Of a DNA stretch of 64,000 bases, positions 35,471 through 42,978 are shown one piece after another; the stretch's first letter is position 1; each line of letters starts with the position of its first letter. Source of the stretch: JAXGMQ01 sp964613055 (lineage in GTDB: Bacteria; Caldisericota; Caldisericia; JAAYUI01); assembly GCA_964613055.1 (NCBI GenBank), contig CAZTGD010000003.1:1-64000 (forward strand). The letters are read 5' to 3'. Below the pieces are notes generated by a model, which was not told the origin of the DNA, ran no database searches, and was given only the letters and a program-made list of their open reading frames with translations. A program made the translations under genes and the position numbers.

Positions 35471-36199
35471 CTACATGTTAGCATAGATATCTGTTAATGC
35501 AATACCCGCGTTCATTCGTATAATCAGGTCTGCAACTCCATCCAGGTGGGTTGCTTCTGGATTTATGATGATAATGGTTGCACCAAAACGTTTTGCAAAA
35601 AGCGCAAGACTGGCAGCTGGTTGTACGTTACCGCTCGTACCTATGACCATATAAATGTCACTATTCATAGCAACTTCACTGGATTTGCACCAGATATCTG
35701 AGGGAAGTCCTTCTCCAAACCAAACAACGTCTGGTCTTATCAAACCCCCGCATGATAAGCATCTGGGGACACCTTTGGTGTCTTCTTCAATTATGAAAGG
35801 TTTCCCACACTCAATACATTTATTTCTGAAGATGTTGCCATGAAGCTCAAACACATCTGATGAACCTGCCCTGGAATGCAATCCATCTATGTTCTGGGTG
35901 CTTATAGTCAATGAATTGAAATCATCCTCCATTTGCGAAAGTGTTTTATGGGCTGGATTTGGTTCAGTGCTCAGGATATTCAACCTCCTTTGCCTGTACC
36001 ATTCCCACACTCTGTCCGGATTGTTTCTGAATCCTCTTTCAGTTGCCCACTCCATAGGATTCATCTTTGACCATACTCCGTCCTTTTCTCTAAATGTCGG
36101 TATACCTGATTCAGCAGATATGCCTGCTCCTGTCAGGCACCCAATATTGTCAGCAGAGTTAATGAGTTTTACCGCATTAATGATGCTTTCTTTATCCAT
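35471..36199 (-). CDS. cobB: Sirtuin-family NAD-dependent protein deacylase
   Basis: 242 aa from ATG 36199; an in-frame GTG 36232 lies upstream of the predicted -10 and is rejected. NAD-binding GAGISAESGIPTFR at ~24-37, STQNIDGLHSRAG with the following HGN catalytic His, and the zinc site CIECGKP ... CLSCGG. The WYRQRR segment has the Tyr-x-x-Arg pair that class III sirtuins (SIRT5/CobB) use to bind succinyl or malonyl groups, so desuccinylase as well as deacetylase activity is likely. A GNAT acetyltransferase gene is divergent across a 71-bp intergenic region. Confidence 0.94.
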   Translation of the reverse strand: MDKESIINAVKLINSADNIGCLTGAGISAESGIPTFREKDGVWSKMNPMEWATERGFRNNPDRVWEWYRQRRLNILSTEPNPAHKTLSQMEDDFNSLTISTQNIDGLHSRAGSSDVFELHGNIFRNKCIECGKPFIIEEDTKGVPRCLSCGGLIRPDVVWFGEGLPSDIWCKSSEVAMNSDIYMVIGTSGNVQPAASLALFAKRFGATIIIINPEATHLDGVADLIIRMNAGIALTDIYANM

Positions 36200-36210
36200 G
36201 ATTGTTATAA

Positions 36211-36239
36211 AATATACGATAGTTGTTGCCACATATCAA
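36211..36239 (-). promoter_or_regulatory. Predicted cobB promoter, leaderless type
   Basis: Minus strand TTGATA (36234-36239), 17-bp spacer, TATATT (36211-36216). Transcript start near 36204, about 5 nt before ATG 36199. No SD. Confidence 0.6.
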
Positions 36240-36244
36240 CAACT
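36221..36244. repeat. Inverted repeat between divergent sirtuin and acetyltransferase genes
   Basis: AGTTGTTG (36221-36228) and CAACAACT (36237-36244), perfect 8-bp arms with an 8-nt centre. It covers the cobB spacer and -35 and lies 27 bp before the GNAT start. Candidate shared operator. Confidence 0.45.
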
Positions 36245-36270
36245 CAATACTATTGAATAATAATATGTAA

Positions 36271-37092
36271 ATGTTAGAATCATCCAAGCATATGCAACCT
36301 GATAGTACTACTTTTCAGAGGATGATCCTCGATAACCTACTAGATTTTTATAGATTCAGGTACTCGAATATCGATGGATTGAAACTCACATATTCAGTGG
36401 ATCTATTGATGTATGAGAGTACAGTTCCAGAACTTGAACTGAGTGCATTCAATCGAGTTGTCTATTGTGATACAGATGAATCAGGTTTCTATAGGTTATT
36501 GAATAGATTCAAAGGTAAATCAGCCGTATTCTGGACACCACCTGAAAGCAGACCTGATAATATCAGAAATTTGTTGGAGAATGAAGGTTTTAAGCTGATG
36601 TTGGATTGTCCAGGCATGATTCTGGACATGAGTGAATTTAATGAGAATCTGGACAAACCGGATGGTTTGGTCGTGAAATATGTGGTCGATTCAGCGACCT
36701 CACATGATTTCACATCCATCTTCAACCAGGAATACGACCGGAAGCCATTGATGGGGGAGGTCTACAAGAAACGATTTGAAAGAATAATGTCGGAGGATTC
36801 TCCATGGAAAAGATGGGTTGGTTATTACTCTGGTAAACCGGTGTGTATTTCGGCGTCTTTCGAATCAGGTAAAACAATTGGATTATATTCCATATCGACA
36901 TTACCTTCATATAGAGGAAAAGGGTTTGGACTTTGGATGACAGTAGTACCATTGTTGAGTGCAAAATCTAAAAGGATAGAATACTCAGTTCTTCAAGCAA
37001 CAGACAAATCCGTTAATATCTACAGAAAACTGCGATTTATCGAGATATGTAAGTATGGTTTTTGGCGTAGAGAGTTGAATAAGAGTAGTTAG
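36271..37092 (+). CDS. GNAT-family N-acetyltransferase
   Basis: 273 aa. The C-terminal half carries the GNAT core: TIGLYSISTLPSYRGKGFGL has motif A (R-G-K-G-F-G), which binds the acetyl-CoA pyrophosphate, followed by ATDKSVNIYRKLRFIE (motif B region). The N-terminal ~120 residues are less conserved and may select the substrate. ATG 36271 has no SD; AT-rich TAATAA ends 7 nt upstream. Divergent from the sirtuin gene, which suggests a writer/eraser pair for protein or small-molecule acylation. Substrate not predictable. Confidence 0.88.
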   Translation: MLESSKHMQPDSTTFQRMILDNLLDFYRFRYSNIDGLKLTYSVDLLMYESTVPELELSAFNRVVYCDTDESGFYRLLNRFKGKSAVFWTPPESRPDNIRNLLENEGFKLMLDCPGMILDMSEFNENLDKPDGLVVKYVVDSATSHDFTSIFNQEYDRKPLMGEVYKKRFERIMSEDSPWKRWVGYYSGKPVCISASFESGKTIGLYSISTLPSYRGKGFGLWMTVVPLLSAKSKRIEYSVLQATDKSVNIYRKLRFIEICKYGFWRRELNKSS

Positions 37093-37229
37093 AGAAGTTT
37101 AAATTAAAGGTTGATTATTAATTTGAATTATTTCAATATTAGACATTTTTGTATATTTTTACTCAGTTGTTGTTGTTTAAAGTATTGTTACGTTATTAAT
37201 TTTCTGAAACTTGTAAAGGAATTGCCGTA

Positions 37230-37257
37230 TTGACAGGTACCAAACGAAGTGGATAAT
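37230..37257 (+). promoter_or_regulatory. Predicted promoter of the propeller/dockerin gene, leaderless type
   Basis: TTGACA (37230-37235), 16-bp spacer, GATAAT (37252-37257), ending 6 nt before ATG 37264. This supports ATG 37264 over the in-frame GTG 37249. Confidence 0.6.
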
Positions 37258-37263
37258 AATAGC

Positions 37264-38868
37264 ATGCGGAAGTGGATGATTTCTCTGGCAATGCTGACCT
37301 TTTTTTCTGCTATGCAGGTTATCTCAGCATATCCAAAAATTGACCTGAATAACCAATCACGCTGGTTATGTGAAGGGGGGAATGGAAGTGGGAGTTCTTA
37401 TTGCGATTCTACAGTCCATTTTCCATTCTCTGTTACATGGGATGCTATTGTTCCTCAAGCTCATTGTGTTCTGTCGTTTGAAAAGTTTTTTGCTGTAGTT
37501 AGAGCAGGTGAAGTGTTGGTTTATCAGGAAGGGATCGATGACTTACAATATAGCATCACTGTTGATAATGTCTGTGTACCTTGTATTTATGATGGTGATC
37601 TTTATTCAGTCAGTGGCAAGGAGTTGATAGCGACTAAATTATCAAACGGATCGATTTCATCTAGTATTAATATGGATTATGGTGAACCAGAATACCTTGT
37701 GCCATCAGAAGAGTTTCTTTTGGTTGTCACAAGTGATAGCTATTTACTAAGCGTTCGGGATGGTGTTATTAACAATGAAAAACAAATACCTGAAAGAGTA
37801 ACAACCAGTCCAATTGTATCAAAGGGTGTAATAGCAATAGCATGCAGTGATTTCAATATTCACGTATTCGACTATGAGTTAGAACATATAGCAACCAGCT
37901 CTACTGTTGGTGATATAATCGATATGGTACTGGTTAACGATGATTGCATTGTTGTATGTCGTAAACGAGGAGGAGTGATTGCACTCAATCCAAAAACTGC
38001 CAAACAGATATGGAATAATAAATACCCCACTGGTAGAAATGTACATCTTGTAAGTGACGGGAAACGTGTATTCCTGATGAGAGAGGACAGCGGAATTGCC
38101 TGTATAAGACCAGATGGAAGAACAGCTTGGGTTAATAGGATGCTTTCTCCAAGCTATAGTGGTGTTTCAGGAAGGCTTCTTTTTGTTGCAACCAGAGATG
38201 GAGCGTTGTACCCAGTACAGATATCTACTGGTCAGGAGGGTATATCATACCAAACCCCTGGTAACCTGACTGCCATGCCAACAATACTCAGAGATTCTGC
38301 ATTTCTTATTTGTGGTTCTAGAATCATTCGACTGAGTACATCTAGATACGGTGTTTACTTAGGTTTCGAAGGAGATTTTGATTTCGACCGATTATGTCCG
38401 AATAAAGTTTATATGCGCCCCATAAATGTTATCAATCTTACAGACAATACCGTTAGCGTTAGAATATTCTGTAAAGTAAGAAACACATCAATCTCTGAGA
38501 CATCATTTGAGATTAGTCCAAACCAGGAGATAGCCCTGGATATGATTGTCAGTACTCTCGGTACGCTAGACCTTTATGAGAGAGGAGAGGTGATCGTTGA
38601 CACTCCATCATACAGATATCGATTGGGTATCCAGTATAGAGTGAAGCAAATTCCTGGGGACTGCAACCTGGATTGCATTGTAGATGTAATGGATTTTTTT
38701 ATTATGGGTACCTGCATAGGGAAGCGTTCCTATCACCAAGGTTACAGAGTTGAGTGCGATTTTGATGGAAACGGTATTATCAACGAACTTGACGCAGATT
38801 ACATAAACAATAACTTCGGAGTAACTTGGTCAATTGACGCAATTCAGTTGCCACCAAGAGAAAAATAA
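37264..38868 (+). CDS. Exported PQQ-like beta-propeller protein with C-terminal dockerin-like domain
   Basis: 534 aa. Signal peptide MRKWMISLAMLTFFSAMQVIS. Propeller-like repeats from ~60 to ~370 (VIALNPKTAKQIWNNKYPTG, GRLLFVATRDGALYPVQIS). Residues ~375-470 form an Ig-like unit. The C-terminal ~60 residues are dockerin type I-like: GDCNLDCIVDVMDFFIMG and CDFDGNGIINELDADYI are the two Ca2+-binding F-hand repeats, though the first loop has Cys at a ligand position. Dockerins bind cohesins; no cohesin is in the window. It lies 11 bp from the convergent neighbour. Confidence 0.88.
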   Translation: MRKWMISLAMLTFFSAMQVISAYPKIDLNNQSRWLCEGGNGSGSSYCDSTVHFPFSVTWDAIVPQAHCVLSFEKFFAVVRAGEVLVYQEGIDDLQYSITVDNVCVPCIYDGDLYSVSGKELIATKLSNGSISSSINMDYGEPEYLVPSEEFLLVVTSDSYLLSVRDGVINNEKQIPERVTTSPIVSKGVIAIACSDFNIHVFDYELEHIATSSTVGDIIDMVLVNDDCIVVCRKRGGVIALNPKTAKQIWNNKYPTGRNVHLVSDGKRVFLMREDSGIACIRPDGRTAWVNRMLSPSYSGVSGRLLFVATRDGALYPVQISTGQEGISYQTPGNLTAMPTILRDSAFLICGSRIIRLSTSRYGVYLGFEGDFDFDRLCPNKVYMRPINVINLTDNTVSVRIFCKVRNTSISETSFEISPNQEIALDMIVSTLGTLDLYERGEVIVDTPSYRYRLGIQYRVKQIPGDCNLDCIVDVMDFFIMGTCIGKRSYHQGYRVECDFDGNGIINELDADYINNNFGVTWSIDAIQLPPREK

Positions 38869-38879
38869 CTCAAATTGGC

Positions 38880-39869
38880 TCAAGGTGTGGGTTCTGGTTC
38901 CTCAAAGGTTGTTTTCTTGCTTACTTTAAGATGATGCATATCGACCTTCCCCCCAAGGATCTTGAATTCTAGATAAGAAGGTCTTTTATTTTCCTCCCAG
39001 GATACGTTGATTATCTTCCTTTCCTCTGGTTCAAGCTTAAAGATATCTACATCGTAGGATTCACTATATCCGACAACCGGTTCAACATATAAAACACGGT
39101 CAAGTGTGTTTGTAACTGCTATAGATCCTGGATCACTTATTGTACGTGGACTAAATTGAATACCTGATGGTACATTTACAGTAACAGGATACTCCATTGT
39201 CTCTATTAAAATGGGAGATTCTTTTGCAGTGTTGATTAGTAGCATACTGTTCCAGAGTCCGGCAATATTAGCAATAGAGCTACTCCTAACGAAAAATACT
39301 CCTAGATCTCCAGGGAAAACCGTTTGTTTTCTTGGAATCACGTATATCCATGGATCAAGGGTTTCATACTCAAGAACGACCTTTTGTTGCATTGGATTAG
39401 CTACAATAACTTGAAGTATCTGGCCGGGAAGCATCTCAAGTGACCGTGGAACCAACGTTATCTCTGGTTGTTCATTGCTTATGAAAAGCATGACATTCAT
39501 TGGGCAACTGACACCAACCTTCTTTTTATTGAGTGTTTCCCAAATATGTATTGTTGTTTTGTATTCACCTTCTTCAAGATCCCCAGTACTAATGGTTACT
39601 TTGAGATCCTCACTTATATCTGGGCCAACAACACCCTTTTCGGGTTCTATTGAAACCCAACTGGCATCCTTTTCAATTATGTACCTTTGGTAGTATTCTA
39701 AGCCACCAAGAAGGTTTACTGATTTTTCAATCTCTGTACCGGGTGGGATTGTGAGTTGGATAGTATCTGAATCAAGAATAAACCTTCCACCTGCATAGAG
39801 TGGTAAGCTAGATACCACAAGAACGATTGTTACAATTGCAAATAGAGAAACTGTACGTATAACTTTCAT
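38880..39869 (-). CDS. Exported protein with BACON/Ig-like repeats
   Basis: 329 aa from ATG 39869 (an in-frame TTG 39887 lies before the -10). Signal peptide MKVIRTVSLFAIVTIVLVVS. Three or so beta-sandwich units: LTIPPGTEIEKSVNL...DASWVSIEPEKGVVGP resembles BACON domains, then LVPRSLEMLPGQILQVIVAN, and IQFSPRTISDPGSIAVTN. The 'W-V-S-I-P-G' spacing fits the BACON pattern, seen in carbohydrate- or mucin-binding surface proteins. No enzyme motif and no stalk domain. Convergent with the propeller/dockerin gene. Confidence 0.8.
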   Translation of the reverse strand: MKVIRTVSLFAIVTIVLVVSSLPLYAGGRFILDSDTIQLTIPPGTEIEKSVNLLGGLEYYQRYIIEKDASWVSIEPEKGVVGPDISEDLKVTISTGDLEEGEYKTTIHIWETLNKKKVGVSCPMNVMLFISNEQPEITLVPRSLEMLPGQILQVIVANPMQQKVVLEYETLDPWIYVIPRKQTVFPGDLGVFFVRSSSIANIAGLWNSMLLINTAKESPILIETMEYPVTVNVPSGIQFSPRTISDPGSIAVTNTLDRVLYVEPVVGYSESYDVDIFKLEPEERKIINVSWEENKRPSYLEFKILGGKVDMHHLKVSKKTTFEEPEPTP

Positions 39870-39875
39870 ATGTAT

Positions 39876-39881
39876 ATTATA
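39876..39881 (-). promoter_or_regulatory. Perfect -10 hexamer, leaderless type
   Basis: Minus strand TATAAT ending 6 nt before ATG 39869. The best -35 (TTGTGA) is 19 bp upstream, longer than usual. Confidence 0.5.
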
Positions 39882-40071
39882 TAGCAACTTTGATATTGGT
39901 TCACAAGTTACAAGAGATTAGCATTCTTTAGTGGTGAGAATAATATACCATTTCAATGAAATTGATGAAACATTTGTTGTTGTGGGGGGTATCTGCTTCC
40001 TTGACTATCATCCATAGATAATTGGTTTATCGATATATAAAAAATATCAAATACAGACTAACTTATCCCTG

Positions 40072-40099
40072 TTGATTATCTTTGCTATTTACATAATAA
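40072..40099 (+). promoter_or_regulatory. Predicted promoter of the first FnIII/stalk/PKD gene
   Basis: TTGATT (40072-40077), 16-bp spacer, TAATAA (40094-40099). A perfect inverted repeat, GCTACG-A-CGTAGC (40105-40117), sits at the expected transcript start and may be an operator. Confidence 0.4.
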
Positions 40100-40134
40100 T
40101 GAATGCTACGACGTAGCTGTTATAGGAGGTATTA

Positions 40135-42978
40135 ATGAGGCGAGTGCTAATTACGTTTGTCTGTGCTGTTGTTATCATGTCAACTATTCCAGTAACTAAT
40201 GTGTTGACATCTGATTCAAGCCCAGAGGTAAGGTTTGTATTATTGGGTACACCGTTGTGTAAATCAAACTTTTTATGTTGGGAGATAGTACCAGATACAC
40301 TGAAGTATGAGATTATCAGAGATGAAGTACCAGTAGCGACTCTTTCATCTGGAGTCAACAGGTACATTGATTATGACCTGGAATTGATAGATGGTAGTAC
40401 TCACTATTACAAAGTTAGAGCGATAAATGATGAAGAAGTAATTATTGCCAAATCCCTTTCGACAGTTCTTACAAATACCTGTTACGATGAGTCCGAATGC
40501 TATACAAATATGGAGTTTACTATAGATTCATACATGTACCGAGTTGATGGAGTGATGTTTGGCCCAATGGAGACTCCACCTCAGATTATCGAGGGACGGA
40601 CATTCCTGGTAATCAGGTTCGTTGCAGAAGCCGTCTCTGCTGAGATGGGATGGGTTGGTGAGGAGAGGAAGATCACAATCACTACTAAATCAGGAAGATT
40701 CATTGAGTTGTGGGTAGGCAAATCAGAAGCAAGGATAGATGGAAAGGTTACCCCGATCGATCCAGAAAATCCTGATGTAGTTCCGGTTATAAGCAATGGA
40801 AGAACCCTTTTACCACTTAGATTTGTTGGGGAACAACTAGGTGCAACTGGTGATAATGGGATTATCTGGCATGCAGAAGAGCGAATGGTTGAACTCAATA
40901 TCTTTGACGAAACATGTGTTTCCCCTTATCATTGGAGATTAGATGTCGATAGCATTGATAGAATACAAGGTTCCGTTTCCTGTTCTAATGAACTTGATGT
41001 GGAATTCTCTGTGATTACTGAAGATGCAGTGCCCGAAGATATTACTGAAGGTTCGAGGTTGTTAGTAACTGGGATAATGAGACCGGAACTGCAGAATGGG
41101 ATTCCAATTATTGACAGCGATTCAATAGATCTGATCGAAACACCTGATGATACCGACAACGTTATTGTAAAGGTCATTGAGATTTCGTGTGAAGAAAATA
41201 GGAATATACTAACCGTTGAAACACAGGATGGAGAAATAAAGAAATTTCAATCGAATGATTCAAACGCCTGCAGTCTATCTGCTGATACATGGCTGTTTAT
41301 GTCAGTTGATGAGGATACGGTCTATGATTGGAACCATGTAGTAGATGAGGTCGTTCCTTCAGCAAGCAAGGAATTTGGTCCAGAACTCATGAAGGTTACT
41401 GAGATAGATCTTCAACAGAGTGTTATCAGATGCAAAGCACCAGATGAATACTACAAGGATTGGCGTTCTGCTGAGGTGCATGTTTTCAGGATTAGAGAAC
41501 CTGATCTAGTCGAAGACATCGAAGAGCTCAGATGTTATAATGTGTGGTATAAAGTTGACCAAATGAATAGAGTTTTTCTTACAAAGATTGAAAGGATCGA
41601 TTGTCCTGCTCAATTCACAGTCGAATTCACACGTGTGCCTGAGGTCGTTATGAGTGGGACGGGTGACAGGATAAAGGTCAAGATAACCAATAACAATGAG
41701 TTCCCAAGACGCTACAAACCCATATTCCGTTCAGAGGAATTCGATGGCTACTTCAAACCCGAAAGGGATGAGATCGAGATAAATCCTGGTGAAAGTGATA
41801 TATTCAATATGAATTTCGCTGGTAGTTACCACATGGAAGGAGTGGTCAAGTTCGAGGCAGGTGCCAGCTGTGGGGATATTGAGGTTGTAAAGGGATTTGA
41901 AGTACTATTTGAGAAACCATCTGTTGAGATAGTAGACATCCCGTATGTTGTCAAGATAACGAAAGGTGGCTATGACTCATTTAATTTTGATGTGATCAAC
42001 CATAGCAACAAAAGACTAAAAGTTGATAATTATGTTAATGCACCTGATTTTCCAGGTAAGATCTTCCCAGCAAATGAGTATTACTATATAAACCCTCATG
42101 AATCCAGGGAATTCAAGATCAAAGTTCATTGGAATATTGACGTTGAATTTGGGTCAAAGCACAATGTTGAATATGGTGTATCCTTTGGAGATTTCATTGA
42201 TAAATCTACAGTTACACTTCAGTGTATAAGTGACCTTTATCCGGATATAGATGTGCTCTATATGTGGAATAAGGATGGTAATCTTAAGATTGTTGGAGAA
42301 GTAAACTGGAAAGGACTAGAACCAAAAGGTATATTTGTTGATTGGGATGAATTTGAGGATTGGGATGAACAAAGACTACTTGATATGAATATGTGCTATT
42401 GGGAAGCGATAGAAGGTTTTCCAGTTGAACATGATTATCATATTCAAGGACAACATATGTTTGTGATAAAGGCTGAAGCCGTATCTGGAGAAATAGGATA
42501 TGTTTCTGGTCTTTTGTGGTTTGGTATTTATCCTGAGCCTTATCTTACTGATGTGGTTAGAGATGAGAATAAACCAAAGGTCTTTGAGATAGAGGGATTT
42601 GTAGATTGGAAACAATATGAACCTGGTACAGTTGGTACTTTTTGGGATGATTATAAAATAACATATGGGTTTCCATGCACATACACAGCAAAGAAAGTAC
42701 AATCGTTACATATTGGTATTATGATCGTTAAAGCGAAAACGGGAGAACAAGGTTATTACATTCTGTGGATTCAAGGTTTCTTATCGGTAATGGGATTAGA
42801 TTCTCTAATTCTGCCTTTGAATAAATTTAACCCCCGAATTCAGGATAGGTTAGTCAGGGAAAGGATAGGAAGATATGAGGACATACATAACGCTCACATT
42901 GACTATATGCGTGTTATTGATGATGATCCCGCAGAATTTGACCCAGACAGTCGCACTGGAGGGCGATACTTCCCCTGA
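40135..42978 (+). CDS. Exported FnIII + stalk-domain protein with degenerate PKD pair and extended C-terminus
   Basis: 947 aa from ATG 40135, with AGGAGG 5 nt upstream. Signal peptide MRRVLITFVCAVVIMSTIPV. FnIII-like unit ~32-115. Stalk domain ~120-262 (IEGRTFLVIRFVAEAV, SNGRTLLPLRFVGEQLGA). Residues ~265-500 hold OB-like beta units; ~500-720 Ig-like units; two PKD-like units at ~725-900 have lost the WGDG core (FVDWDEFEDWDE). Its paralogues stop ~15 residues after the second PKD. This one runs on ~60 residues (RERIGRYEDIHNAHIDYMRV) and overlaps the next gene by 104 bp, which suggests a lost original stop codon. First of the plus-strand array of related exported proteins. Confidence 0.88.
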   Translation: MRRVLITFVCAVVIMSTIPVTNVLTSDSSPEVRFVLLGTPLCKSNFLCWEIVPDTLKYEIIRDEVPVATLSSGVNRYIDYDLELIDGSTHYYKVRAINDEEVIIAKSLSTVLTNTCYDESECYTNMEFTIDSYMYRVDGVMFGPMETPPQIIEGRTFLVIRFVAEAVSAEMGWVGEERKITITTKSGRFIELWVGKSEARIDGKVTPIDPENPDVVPVISNGRTLLPLRFVGEQLGATGDNGIIWHAEERMVELNIFDETCVSPYHWRLDVDSIDRIQGSVSCSNELDVEFSVITEDAVPEDITEGSRLLVTGIMRPELQNGIPIIDSDSIDLIETPDDTDNVIVKVIEISCEENRNILTVETQDGEIKKFQSNDSNACSLSADTWLFMSVDEDTVYDWNHVVDEVVPSASKEFGPELMKVTEIDLQQSVIRCKAPDEYYKDWRSAEVHVFRIREPDLVEDIEELRCYNVWYKVDQMNRVFLTKIERIDCPAQFTVEFTRVPEVVMSGTGDRIKVKITNNNEFPRRYKPIFRSEEFDGYFKPERDEIEINPGESDIFNMNFAGSYHMEGVVKFEAGASCGDIEVVKGFEVLFEKPSVEIVDIPYVVKITKGGYDSFNFDVINHSNKRLKVDNYVNAPDFPGKIFPANEYYYINPHESREFKIKVHWNIDVEFGSKHNVEYGVSFGDFIDKSTVTLQCISDLYPDIDVLYMWNKDGNLKIVGEVNWKGLEPKGIFVDWDEFEDWDEQRLLDMNMCYWEAIEGFPVEHDYHIQGQHMFVIKAEAVSGEIGYVSGLLWFGIYPEPYLTDVVRDENKPKVFEIEGFVDWKQYEPGTVGTFWDDYKITYGFPCTYTAKKVQSLHIGIMIVKAKTGEQGYYILWIQGFLSVMGLDSLILPLNKFNPRIQDRLVRERIGRYEDIHNAHIDYMRVIDDDPAEFDPDSRTGGRYFP

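Noticed and set aside
36200..36232. GTG 36232 as sirtuin start
   Set aside because: It lies upstream of the predicted -10 and adds 11 residues not seen in the family.
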